Below are positions 18,936-28,879 of a stretch of 64,000 nt of DNA, piece by piece; position 1 is the first letter of the stretch; each line of letters opens with the position of its first letter. The translations under genes were made by a program, and so were the position numbers. Below the pieces are notes generated by a model that did no database searches, had not been told where the DNA came from, and saw only the letters and a program-made list of their open reading frames with translations. Source of the stretch: Argyresthia goedartella (Eukaryota > Arthropoda > Insecta > Lepidoptera > Argyresthiidae); the NCBI GenBank assembly GCA_949825045.1, contig OX463809.1, forward strand, positions 709,501 through 773,500, written 5' to 3'.

Positions 18936-21859
18936 TTCATAAGACAACAGAGGACCCAGGCTCTGGAAACATATGTTCTAGTATATTAGAAAACCCTAAG
19001 AATAAGGGAAGCTCACATGCTAAGTATATAAGCCTGGTTCATCAGAATATTCAATGTATTAGAGGCAAAGATCTACAAATAGAATTATTTTTAAATTGTA
19101 ATAAAATTGACATTTTGTGCATAACAGAGCACTGGTTAACTATTAATGAAATTATGTTTAGCTTTAAAGATCACCAGGTTGGTAGTTCGTTCACCAGACT
19201 TAATTCAATACATGGTGGGGCATTAATCATACTAAACAATCATATGAAATTCAAGGAACGTAAGGACATTGTTTCCTTATCTGTTGAACGAACTATAGAA
19301 CTTGCAGCTGTGGAATTAGAACAGTTCATCGTTATATGTGTCTATAGGCCACCCTTGAGCGACTTTGAAATGTTCGAGAAAATAATGGAATCCGTCCTAA
19401 CTATTTCATCACACAGTACGAAACGATTAATTATATGTGGTGACTTTAATGTTAATCTGTTAGAAAGAACTACTCTCAGCGTTAGATTGATAAATCTTTT
19501 CTCATCATTTAGGCTTAGCCATTTATTTATGGAGCCAACAAGAGTGACTGCTACTAGTGCTACATGCATTGACAACATTTTTACTGATGTTATTCCAATC
19601 AGTAAAAGTGTTATCAGTGAATTGGATTCAGATCATTTAGGTCAATTATTTCAATTTGACTCTATTAGAGAACCTGTCATTAAAAAGAAAATTTCGTTTG
19701 TGCCAATAACTGCTGACCGGTTAGAAAGAATGAGATACTCTTTAGCCCAGGAACTACCGTTTTTGGCTGCTGAACAGTCTCCTAATATAATGTATACCTT
19801 ATTCTTTGAAACCTTTATGAAACAGTACAGCGCGATATTCACTTCAAAATCGGTTGTGGTTAGTGGTACAAACGACTTTAGTACGTGGGCTACTGCAGAG
19901 TTGCATAAACGCAGGCAAGCATTGTATGCATTGTATGAGGAACGACGGTTCAACATGAGTGACGAATTTAAAGAACAAGTCAAACAGTTCTCCAAACAAT
20001 TTAAATTAGACTGTCATACAGCTAAACGTAATTTTCTGAGTAGTAAAATTAAGAATAGTTCCGATGTTATAAAAACGACTTGGAAAATAATTAATGAGGA
20101 GGCCGGTCGTAGTAAAAAAGCGAGTCACGATTACGAACTAAAACTAATCAATGGACACCTTACGAGTTCTAGCTTAGAAGTTGCAACTGAATTTGAATCG
20201 TTTTTTACTAATGCACCGGCTTCCACGACTAAGTATTTAAATTCGTCACCTTTGTCTGCTGTTGCAATATTAAAAGATAATGTCTCAGAGTGTGCTTCAT
20301 ACTTGAATTTTAAGCACGTCACAAGTTCAGATGTCGTAAAGGCATTTAAATTGATAAATGATAAGAAAACGAATAATCTTTGGGGACTCTCTGTTCACGT
20401 CGTTAAATCCCTGATCGAATTAATTGCACCTGACCTAGCGGTTATTTTCAACAATTGTATAGACTGCGGTGAATTTCCTGATTTAATGAAACAAAGTAAG
20501 ATAATTCCCCTCTTCAAAGCAGGTAGTACTCAAGACCCCACCAATTTCAGACCTATATCAATACTACCAACTTTTAGTAAAATTTTTGAGAAATTAATCT
20601 TATCACAGCTATTACATCGTTTTGAATCAAATAAGCTAATGCATAACAAACAGTTTGGATTCACTCGCGGTCGTTCAACAACAGATGCCGGAATTCAGTT
20701 CATTGAAAGTATTTTTGATGCCTGGGAAGAGTCACAAGATGCCTTAGGCATTTTTTGTGACTTATCTAAGGCTTTTGATTGCGTTTGTCATGAAACATTG
20801 ATCAGGAAATTACATCATTATGGAGTTAGAGACACGTCATTGAATTTGTTAAAATCTTATCTGAACGGAAGAATACAAAGGGTAGACGTAAACGGAGAAC
20901 GATCACCAGGATCATTGGTTTCTTTGAGCGTGCCACAGGGCTCAATATTGGGACCCTTCCTATTCCTCATCTATATAAACGACTCACCCTATCTAGGAAG
21001 GGACTGTCATGATATGGTACTGTTTGCTGATGACACCTCACTTATTTTTAAAACAAAGCGAAACCAACACGTTAATGATGATCACGTGAACAATACCATA
21101 TCAAGAGTGGTAAATTGGTTTAATGTTAATAATTTGCTATTAAATGAGAAAAAGACTAAATGTGTTAAGTTTCTTACTACTAACGTTAAAAATAATCAGA
21201 CATGTATAACAATTAAAAATGAGGAATTGGAATTGGTAACCAGCACAGTGTTTCTAGGTATAACGTTGGATTCCAAAATCCAATGGGGTCCACATATTGA
21301 TAAGCTATCGAACAGACTGAGCTCTGCAGCTTTTGCATGCAGGAAAATCCGTCACTTGACAGATTTAAAAACAGCCAGATTAGTTTATTTTAGTTATTTT
21401 CATAGTATTATGTCCTACGGTATTCTGCTCTGGGGCAGTGCTGCTGACATAAATACTATTTTTGTGCTGCAGAAGCGGGCTGTTCGTGCGATTTATAAAA
21501 TGAATAATAGAGATTCTCTTAGAAATAAGTTTAAAGAAGTAAATATATTGACAGTCCATAGTCAATATATTTACGAGAATATTATGTATGTCCATAAGAA
21601 CATTGTTAACTTTCGAAGAAACTGTGATATACATAATTTTAATACTAGAAACAAGGACAAACTTGCAGTGCCCACTACTCGGCTCCATAAAATAAAAAAC
21701 TCGTTCAAGGGTAATTGTGTAAGATTTTACAATAAATTCCCAAGCACTTTGACAGATCTATCAATTAATAAGTTCAAGAAATACATCAAGCAAAGGCTTA
21801 TTTCTAAAGCTTACTACAGTATTAAAGAGTACATAGACGATAAAAATGCTTGGGACTGA
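18923..21859 (+). CDS. Inner LINE ORF2: AP endonuclease plus reverse transcriptase, intact
   Basis: Open from 18917 to the stop at 21859, nearly 980 codons and full length for this class. The N-terminal apurinic-like endonuclease shows HQNIQ, ITEHW, VYRPP, ICGDFNVN and SDHLG, which carry the metal-binding and catalytic N, E, D and H. The RT follows: IPLFKAGSTQDPTNFRPISI, NKQFGFTRGRSTTDA, FCDLSKAFDCV, VPQGSILGPF, LFADDTSLIF (catalytic Asp pair near 21029-21034), then VFLGITLDSKIQWGPHI and the thumb ILLWGSAADINTIFVLQKRA. ORF2 nicks target DNA and copies the element RNA. No in-frame ATG precedes the endonuclease (the first is near 19153), so it is presumably made by frameshifting from ORF1. The start given is the first ORF2-frame codon at the slip site. 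This protein could be enzymatically active. Confidence 0.9.
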   Translation, partial: AFKLVHKTTEDPGSGNICSSILENPKNKGSSHAKYISLVHQNIQCIRGKDLQIELFLNCNKIDILCITEHWLTINEIMFSFKDHQVGSSFTRLNSIHGGALIILNNHMKFKERKDIVSLSVERTIELAAVELEQFIVICVYRPPLSDFEMFEKIMESVLTISSHSTKRLIICGDFNVNLLERTTLSVRLINLFSSFRLSHLFMEPTRVTATSATCIDNIFTDVIPISKSVISELDSDHLGQLFQFDSIREPVIKKKISFVPITADRLERMRYSLAQELPFLAAEQSPNIMYTLFFETFMKQYSAIFTSKSVVVSGTNDFSTWATAELHKRRQALYALYEERRFNMSDEFKEQVKQFSKQFKLDCHTAKRNFLSSKIKNSSDVIKTTWKIINEEAGRSKKASHDYELKLINGHLTSSSLEVATEFESFFTNAPASTTKYLNSSPLSAVAILKDNVSECASYLNFKHVTSSDVVKAFKLINDKKTNNLWGLSVHVVKSLIELIAPDLAVIFNNCIDCGEFPDLMKQSKIIPLFKAGSTQDPTNFRPISILPTFSKIFEKLILSQLLHRFESNKLMHNKQFGFTRGRSTTDAGIQFIESIFDAWEESQDALGIFCDLSKAFDCVCHETLIRKLHHYGVRDTSLNLLKSYLNGRIQRVDVNGERSPGSLVSLSVPQGSILGPFLFLIYINDSPYLGRDCHDMVLFADDTSLIFKTKRNQHVNDDHVNNTISRVVNWFNVNNLLLNEKKTKCVKFLTTNVKNNQTCITIKNEELELVTSTVFLGITLDSKIQWGPHIDKLSNRLSSAAFACRKIRHLTDLKTARLVYFSYFHSIMSYGILLWGSAADINTIFVLQKRAVRAIYKMNNRDSLRNKFKEVNILTVHSQYIYENIMYVHKNIVNFRRNCDIHNFNTRNKDKLAVPTTRLHKIKNSFKGNCVRFYNKFPSTLTDLSINKFKKYIKQRLISKAYYSIKEYIDDKNAWD
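18926..18932 (+). promoter_or_regulatory. Candidate -1 ribosomal frameshift heptamer TTTAAAT
   Basis: In the ORF1 frame it reads T TTA AAT immediately before the TAG stop, exactly the X XXY YYZ arrangement. Slipping back one base gives TTT AAA TTA and enters ORF2, which stays open to 21859. A weak stem CAGAG/CTCTG (18948-18952 with 18961-18965) follows 15 nt downstream. The outer LINE has TTTAAAC at the equivalent place. Confidence 0.65.
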
Positions 21860-22233
21860 ATTGTTCTAATTAATTGTGAGCATCCTCACTGCCAGAGTTT
21901 CTTTTACTGGACACTTGGAGGCCTTTTACACCTCCAAAGATTAATTTAATTATACAACTCTTGACTGTGGGGACCATTTACATCTCCTATCATCATTGTA
22001 TTATTCACTAAAGAGACTATACATCTCTGTTATTTATATTTTAATTATTTTAGTATGACATTTGAGACTCTTTACATCTCTCAGAAACAATAATTAAGTA
22101 CTTTTTTTTTCTGATAATATGATACAAATAATAATACCAAATGTTCTGTGAAAAATGAAATGAAATGACATGTGAAAGTGCCCTTGTGGCCTACAAGACA
22201 GAACAAACGTTTTGAGTTTGAGTTTGAGTTTTT
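21860..22233 (+). other. Inner LINE 3' UTR and microsatellite tail
   Basis: Contains repeated words CTTTACATCTC or CATTTACATCTC and ends GTTTTGAGTTTGAGTTTGAG. It matches 39548-39785 in reverse orientation. Such conserved 3' ends are what LINE RTs recognise in target-primed reverse transcription. Confidence 0.85.
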
Positions 22234-22237
22234 GAAA

Positions 22238-24018
22238 ATCCTGAACTCAAACCAAACTCTTAAAAATCAATTGGCCCAGCTGCACAATGATTTGATCGAT
22301 GTCAGCGCAGAAAGAGACAAGTTCAGAAATCTGTTAGACTCCCTCGATCAGTGCTACCGTACTCATGAGTCTAGCCTTCAGAGCATATCGGCGCTTGAAC
22401 AGCAATTACTTGAAGCTAACCAAATCATCCAGCAGCTAAAAGACCAAAAGACAGAGGAAGACACAGAAAAAACCTTCTCTCTGTATCATGAATTGGTCGG
22501 ACAAAATCAAAACTCTGCAGTCCAACAGCCAAACTCGATCATCATCGACTTAACATCTGATCAGAAATCGACACCACTACTAAAAACAAGAAAATACATT
22601 AAAAAATCGAGGAAAATAAATAAAGCTATCATTAAGACACAGAAACGGGTCCAGAAGCTTAACATTTGCCCTACACCGGAAAATAAGAAATTTGAAGATT
22701 CAGCAAGACTGCTACAGGAAATGACAGAGGAATATCAGAATACATTAACAGATTTAAAATTGAAAATATCGCGACTAGAGATAGAACTTCAAGATGTAGT
22801 TACCAAGTATTCATAGTCAGAAAAAAAAACAAATCGTGGAACTTAACAAAATAATACTGGACAGCAATACTAATCTACGGAGAGTACTTTGAGTTGTCGC
22901 AACAGACACAGCAATGCATCCATGAAAACTGCCAGATATGTGAGTCTCAGCAAAACACCACCGCGCCCACTGAAGAGCTCACCATCGTCGCACTGGACAC
23001 CGGGGATACGCCGCCAGCGGAGTCCGAGGTTGATCCTTTACATCAGCCGCGGGCCTGCCTCAGCGCGCCACCACAACCGGCGACCCCTCGCATCAAGTAT
23101 ACTGCGAGCGATCAGCAGCTCGCACCCAGTGACGACACCGACGCCGCCCAAGGGCCCGAGACTGACCCTTTACATCAGCCGCGGGTTTGTCCTCTCACTG
23201 CGCACATGGTGACGAGCGACCAGCAGCTCGCCCCGAGTGACGTCACCGCCGAGCTCACACGTGCGCCGCCGCCACTGACGCCGCAGCCTGCCGCTGCACA
23301 CCAGCTCCAGTGCCAGGAGCCAGACAGCCCTGCAACGACGTGCACAGCGACTACGCCGGCCGGGACCTCACACGTGACACCTCGTAGGACTGTTATGTTC
23401 TCGGACAGGCTAGGTGTAGGTATGGGACCAGCTCTTCGTACTTGTCGCGTAGGTACGGTTATTAACTATTGCATGCCCAAGTTATGGCCAAAACATTTTA
23501 AACTACAAATATGAGGAGGGTATAACCGTAATATTATATATGAAGAATAGTATAGGTGTAGGGAAACAAACTATGATAAAGTTTGTTGATGCTCTCTCCA
23601 ATCTAGAAGTGGGCAAGATTGTTCTATGTGCCTTCCCTTACAAAAATACAATGAATGGAAAGCAACAGCACGCTACTCATATGTTAAATATGTATATGTA
23701 TAATATGACTGTACGCAATACAAAAATTGTATTCTTTAACACAAATCTATTAATTTGTTAATAAATCACTGACGGAAACAGTGAGGACATCAAAGTAATT
23801 ATTGTTAAAATTAACACTGACGTAATAGCTAAGTCTTTAGCTTCATTTATTTTAGAATCTGTTATAAACAGTATAACAGAAGTAAGTAATTGTATAACGG
23901 TCACCACAACGATTAGTACACGTACTAAGAAGCATGTAACTACTGACAAGGCAATATGTACAAACGATACTATTGTATGTTTAAACTGGCGCAACCGACA
24001 ACAGAAAAGCACGGCTTA
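22238..24018 (+). pseudogene. Outer LINE ORF1, remainder (coiled coil, Pro-rich linker, SGNH-like domain), frameshifted
   Basis: Continues ORF1 from 18487. 22238-22819 is a long coiled coil (LKNQLAQLHNDLIDVSAERD; LQSISALEQQLLEANQIIQQ) ending in TAG. After an A-run at 22820-22831 the frame changes and continues as CIHENCQICES and a Pro/Ala-rich linker with two VDPLHQPRA/TDPLHQPRV-type repeats (22894-23514). VMFSDRLGVGMGPAL near 23396 resembles an SGNH GDS block with the serine position changed. A further shift leads to 23540-23761 (KIVLCAFPYKN), two adjacent stops at 23759-23764, and an open stretch to TAA at 24016-24018. It cannot give one protein. Confidence 0.7.
23980..23986 (+). promoter_or_regulatory. 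Candidate -1 frameshift heptamer TTTAAAC in outer LINE
   Basis: In the ORF1 frame (codons TGT TTA AAC TGG) this is T TTA AAC, one of the most efficient known slippery heptamers. The -1 frame reads TTT AAA CTG and continues into ORF2 (FKLAQPTTEK...). The position and the FKL product match the inner LINE, although the two copies are widely diverged. Here ATG codons at 23956 and 23977 also exist in the ORF2 frame. Confidence 0.6.
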
Positions 24019-26887
24019 AAGGTAATGCACCAAAATATGCAAGGCTTTTCTGGCAAGCAACTAGAATTAGAAATGTTTTTAGAAAGCGAAAGAATAGATA
24101 TACTTTGTATGACAGAACACTGGCTGCAAGAGTGTGCAATGCAGTTCAGCATACCAAATTATAAAGTGATCAGCTGTTTCAATAGAAAGACTAAAACTAG
24201 AAGTGGTTTCTTAATTTTAGTAAAAGATAAGTAAAAGATAGTAAAGAACGAAAGGATATTGTTAGTCTTTCTAGTGAAATGAATGCTGAAGTCTCGTGTG
24301 TTGAGATGGAAAAATATAGTATTGTTAGTGTGTACAGACGGGGCGAAGGAGATTTTGAAGTCTTTGAGACAATGATGGAACAAGTTCTTCAACTTGCATC
24401 CAGAAACAAGTCCAAACGCATTATTGTTTGCGGCGACTTTAACTTAGATTTAGTAGACACCGCAAACCGCTCTATTCGCACTAGGATCCTAGCAGTATTT
24501 AAGTCTTACAATATGTTCAATGTCTTTCTGGAGCCTACACGAATAACGGCAACCTCCGTTACTTGTCTAGCTAACGTATTCTGTGAATGTAGTATTCACG
24601 ATAAACAAATAGTTAAGGCATTAAGTTCAGACCATACTGGTCATACTGTACTATTTGAAGAAAGTAATGCTATAAAGCCCGTTAAAGTATTGTGTAGACC
24701 AGTAACTTTGAAGAAAATGGAAAAATTTCGTAGTGGACTAGTGTCAAGTCTACCGTTAACAACTTACTGTGAAGATCCGAACACATTATATTCCAGCTTC
24801 TTCAAATCTGTATCTGCGGAATTTGAAAAGGTTTTCAATGTGACAAAAGTGAGAACGGACAACAAATCAAAATTCTCTGAATGGGCAACAGAGGATTTAA
24901 GACAGAGCAGGTCCAGACTATATGAATTGTATGAGCAAAAATCCTATGATCACAGTCCTGAGTTTAACGTCTTTGTCAAAAAATATTCTAAAAATTTCAT
25001 GAAAGACTGCCACAAAGCCAAGTGCCTACATCTTAAGAATAAAATCAAAGCTTCTGGCGACAAAATTAAAACTACATGGAACATTATTAAAAAAGAGACA
25101 GGCAAGGTTAGTTCTAGTGAATCTAGTTTTAATTTAAAATTTAACGACCAATTACTCTCATCAAATGAGGACGTTGCTAACGCATTTGAAAAGTTCTTCA
25201 GTACCATACCAATAATAACAACAGAAGCACTACCATCCTCTTCTGAAAAGTCTTTAGATTACTTGGTTGAAAATGTGCCCCAAAACAAGGATGGCTTTAA
25301 CTTCAAGCCAATAGGCTCTATAACTATAGTTAAAACATTTAAATTTCTTAACATGAAAAAGACTGAAGATTTATGGGGCATGTCGGTTAACGTGGTTAAA
25401 TCAATAATCGATGTAATTGCACCATACATGGCAATCACATTCAATAGTTGTATAGCAAACGGAGTTTTTCCTGACCTCATGAAAATGAGCAGATTAATAC
25501 CACTTTTCAAATCCGGTAGTAAACAAGACCCTGCCAACTTCAGACCTGTATCTGTATTGCCAGTGTTGAGCAAGGTGTTTAAAAAGGTCATATTGAGTCA
25601 ACTACTCTCTCACTTCAATGCATCTGGGCTACTCCACAAAAAACAGTTCGGATTCACTAAAGGCAGATCAACAACAGACGCCGGAGTAGCGCTAGTAGAA
25701 CACATTTATAGTGCGTGGGAAGGATCACAGGATGCGGTTGGTATTTTCTGTGATCTTTTCAAGGCCTTTGACTGTGTGGACCATCAAACTCTTTTGTACA
25801 AACTCCAACACTATGGTATCAAAGATAATGCGTTAAAACTAATGGAATCTTATTTAAAGGAAAGATTACTAAAAGTAGATATAAACAGATGCAAGTCTTA
25901 GGTCCGTTCCTTTTCTTAGTGTACATGAATGACCTGCCTTATATGGTGGAAAATTATTAAAACTATTATTTTCAAGGTGAAAAGACAAGAAGAAATTCTA
26001 GACGACGCAAATAGTACACTCTCTCATGTGTTAAGTTGGTCCAATGTAAACAACCTGTTATTAAACTCAAAGAAGACTAAATGTATCAAATTTTGTTTGC
26101 CTAATGTACGACAGGTTGAAAGCAGTGTAAGAATAGGATCTGAAAGATTGGACCTCGTTGAGGACACAATCTTTCTCGGAATCACTATAGATTCGAAACT
26201 TCAATGGGTTCCTCACATAACTAATCTCGCACGAAGACTTAGCTCAGCCGCTTTTGCGGTCAGACAAATCAGATATCTTACAGATGTTGAAACTGCCAAT
26301 TTGGTTTACTTTAGTTATTTTCACAGTATTATTTATGTCTTATGGAATATTGCTCTGGGGGAGAGCAGCAGATATAAATACGATATTTGTCTTACAAAAA
26401 AGGGCGGTCAGGGCGATATATCAATTAGATGCTAGGGAATCATTAAGAGAAAAATTCAAAGAAATTAATATACTTACGGTTACCTGTCAATATATATACG
26501 AGAATGTCATGCATGTAAGAAAAAACATAGCTTTATTTAAAATTGTAAGTGATAGCCATACAATTAACACTAGAAATAGAAATAGGTCAGCACTACCATT
26601 ATTTAGACTAAGTAAAGGGGGCACATCATTCATGGGGCACTGTATTCGATTCTACAATAAAATACCACAGGAATCATTGATCTTTCCTGAAAAGGTTCAA
26701 AAACTATGATAAAAATGAGCTGATAAGAAAATCCTATTATAGTATTAAGGAATACTTAGATGACAAAACTGCATGGTCCATACCATCTCAGCGCACAGAA
26801 ATTCGATTAGGGGCGATGGATCAAGTCTATCACTCGCCGGCAAATTTCCTTAGACCGAAACCAGTAGCTGTGGTAAAGTCACTTTAA
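23987..26887 (+). pseudogene. Outer LINE ORF2 (endonuclease/RT), inactivated
   Basis: Endonuclease start MHQNMQGFSGKQ and MTEHW lie at 24025-24125. The frame is broken by a small duplication of GTAAAAGATA at 24222-24238. It continues in another frame through VCGDFNLD, SSDHTGH, PLFKSGSKQDPANFRPVSV, KKQFGFTKGRSTTDAG and FCDLFKAFDCV to a stop at 25901. The segment that should hold VPQGS and FADD is deleted or scrambled around 25893-25980. The thumb resumes (FLGITIDSKLQWVPHI; ILLWGRAADINTIFVLQKRA) with a shift near 26330 and another near 26700, ending at 26887. Identity with the inner ORF2 is roughly 60% by eye over the RT. Loss of the ADD box makes it catalytically dead. Confidence 0.88.
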
Positions 26888-27081
26888 AAAAAAAAGGTAT
26901 GGGGGAGTTTCTTGCCGTTTCTTCGTAACCCCGAGGCCCACCTTCCGAAACGGTGTAGTCTTTTTTTATATAAAAAAAATTGACTTGTAGTTATAAGTAA
27001 GTATAATTTTTACGTTGAATAAGATAATTTATTTATTTATATTCAATAAAAAAATGACTTTGACTCTGACTCTGACTCTAT

Positions 27082-27548
27082 CTGGTATTTCTTGAGCCGC
27101 GCTTGATGACGCATTCCACGACGTCTATCTGGTATTTCTTGAGCCGCGCTTGGTGACGCATTCGACGACGTCTATCTGGTATTTCTTGAGCCGCGCCTGA
27201 TGACGCATTCGACGACGTCTATCTGGTATTTCTTGAGCCGCGTCTGATGACGCATTCGACGACGTCTATCTGGTATTTCTTGAGCCGCGCCTGATGACGC
27301 ATTCGACGACGTCTATCTAGTATTTCTTGAGCCGCGCTTGGTGACGCAGTCGACGACGTCTATCTTGTATTTCTTGAGCCGCGCCTGATGATGCATTCGA
27401 CAACGTCTATCTGGTATTTCTTGAGCCGCGCCTGATGACGCATTCGATGACGTCTATCTGGTATTTCTTGAGCCGCGCCTGATGACGCATTCGACGACGT
27501 CTATCTGGTATTTCTTGAGCCGCGCTTGGTGACGCATTCGACGACGTC
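27082..27548 (+). repeat. 47-bp minisatellite, block 2 (about 10 units)
   Basis: Same unit as block 1, starting mid-unit (ATCTGGTATTTCTTGAGCC) exactly where block 1 stopped. This shows one ancestral array interrupted by the LINE insertion. Confidence 0.97.
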
Positions 27549-28126
27549 TGTTTAATTCCACGCCTCAACCGAACGGCGTGGAATCTTGAGGGGGTGGTTT
27601 TCACCAGCACGGGGAGAATTGCAAGTGGCACTGACCTTTGACGCCGTAGACCGGAATTCGAAAGCTCAATTCGAGGCAGGAATACGGGATAGGAGCACAA
27701 GGTGTGGGGGGAGAGGATTCGAATCTTACTCTCGTCGTAGCCCGATGCTGTCGCCGGCGTGTTGCTTGCCGACACGAGGAGTCGCTGTCCGAATGTGACG
27801 AGTTGGGGACCGTACAACTTTAACCTTCACAACACGAATCACTCACTCCGCTGACGTGAATCTACTTATTTCCCGACGATTATTATGGTTAACACTCCGA
27901 CCAGGCCCGACACCTGTGTTAGACAATTGTTACACTAAAATACAGTCAAAGCCCGACGCCATGTGCAGACATTTTTTTTCTCACGACAAGAAAGTAACCT
28001 CTAATTCGTCATCTCGTTTCTGTACAAGTGACAGCTGCAGTTCCGTTTCCGCTAGTGATGTCCCGATTACTCGCGGTCGATCCGCGCAACGAAAACCGGT
28101 GCGTTCCGAAGCATAAATATGAAACA
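27549..28126. mobile_element. Solo LTR inserted in minisatellite
   Basis: 578 bp beginning TGTTTAATTCC and ending ATGAAACA (TG...CA, with TGTTT inverted at the end), flanked on both sides by ACGTC (27544-27548 and 28127-28131), a 5-bp target duplication. A hairpin TTCCACGCC/GGCGTGGAA lies near its left end. No internal element remains, so it probably arose by recombination between two LTRs. It may belong to the BEL/Pao type found as a remnant at 28456-28623, but no shared sequence proves that. Confidence 0.8.
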
Positions 28127-28455
28127 ACGTCTATCTGGTATTTCTTGAGCCGCGCCTGATGACGCATTCGACAACGTCTATCTGGTATTTCTTGAGCCGC
28201 GCCTGATGACGCATTCGACGACGTCTATCTGGTATTTCTTGAGCCGCGCCTGATGACGCATTCGACGACGTCTATCTGGTATTTCTTGAGCCGCGCCTGA
28301 TGACGCATTCGACGACGTCTATCTGGTATTTCTTGAGCCGCGCCTGATGACGCATTCGACGACGTCTATCTGGTATTTCTTGAGCCGCGCTTGTTGACGC
28401 ATTCGACGACGTCTTTCTGGTATTTCTTGAGCCGCGCTTGGTGACGCATTTTCGA
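28127..28455 (+). repeat. 47-bp minisatellite, block 3 (about 7 units)
   Basis: Continuation of the same array after the solo LTR. It ends at GGTGACGCATTTTCGATCACG, where a BEL/Pao-like sequence begins. Confidence 0.97.
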
Positions 28456-28623
28456 TCACGTCGGCGTCGTTCGCACTTGAACAGGTAAAACGATGACTTT
28501 ATTGATGGGTCGTTTCAATACATTGTTTTGAGTTTTCAATGAAACGACTAGAACATGGCCATCGTTCCCGGGGTTAATCTCCTCTACTCGTCCCATTGGC
28601 ATTTTTGCTATTCGAAAAACCGC
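28456..28623 (-). pseudogene. C-terminal Pol remnant of a BEL/Pao-like LTR retrotransposon
   Basis: The minus strand from 28623 to the TGA at 28458-28456 reads AVFRIAKMPMGRVEEINPGN, then DGHVLVVSLKT and LKRPINKVIVLPV. The order GR(V/I)xEI.PG.DG.V.VVS.KT...RPI.K...LP is the conserved domain at the C-terminus of BEL/Pao Pol, after the integrase. No protease, RT or integrase core is recognisable upstream; 28624-28850 is decayed. Confidence 0.7.
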
Positions 28624-28879
28624 TGACATTTAGTACAATGCGCTGTATTTGTCACTGTCGCTTTTGTATGCGTATTCAAAAGGATCTGCTGCGACTTCCT
28701 TAACTGAGTGCATAAGTGATCGTCGATAGTAGTCCTTACAACCTAGCATATCCGCAACCTTTTGATGTGATTGAAGCACCTTCGCAATTAGCCAGTGGGA
28801 CCCGCTGGGGGGAGACTTACCAACCGAGTGCTAACACACATAAGAAATCAGACAGTACTAAGTCGCAATAGTTTGAAAG

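Larger units (their letters stand above)
18488..22233 (+). mobile_element. Inner CR1/L2-like LINE, 5'-truncated, with intact ORF2
   Basis: Begins with a 14-bp-stem hairpin (18489-18527) at the truncation point and then enters the C-terminal half of ORF1. It carries a complete open ORF2 and a 3' UTR with GACATTTGAGACTC, CTTTTTTTTTCTGATAATATG and GCCCTTGTGGCC, and ends in a TTGAGT-repeat tail (22209-22233). Lying inside the ORF1 of a relative, it is younger than the outer element. Part of its 3' UTR recurs almost unchanged on the minus strand at 39548-39785, indicating recent family activity. Confidence 0.9.
16698..27076 (+). mobile_element. Full-length CR1/L2-like LINE (outer element), with a second LINE nested in ORF1
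   Basis: The element is inserted in the 47-bp minisatellite. The left flank ends GACGTCTAT and the right flank resumes TCTATCTGG, giving a TCTAT duplication (16693-16697 and 27077-27081). It has a long 5' leader, a coiled-coil ORF1 with an SGNH-hydrolase-like C-terminal part, ORF2 with endonuclease and RT, and a 3' UTR ending AATAAAAAAATGACTT and a TGACTC-repeat tail. Removing the nested LINE (18488-22233) restores the ORF1 frame exactly (GAG AAA | ATC CTG). This copy is dead: frameshifts in ORF1 and ORF2, and loss of the RT catalytic ADD box. Confidence 0.88.

Noticed and set aside
27407..27817. 136-codon minus-strand frame
   Set aside because: Runs from the solo LTR into the minisatellite, so it is a chimera of two non-coding repeats.
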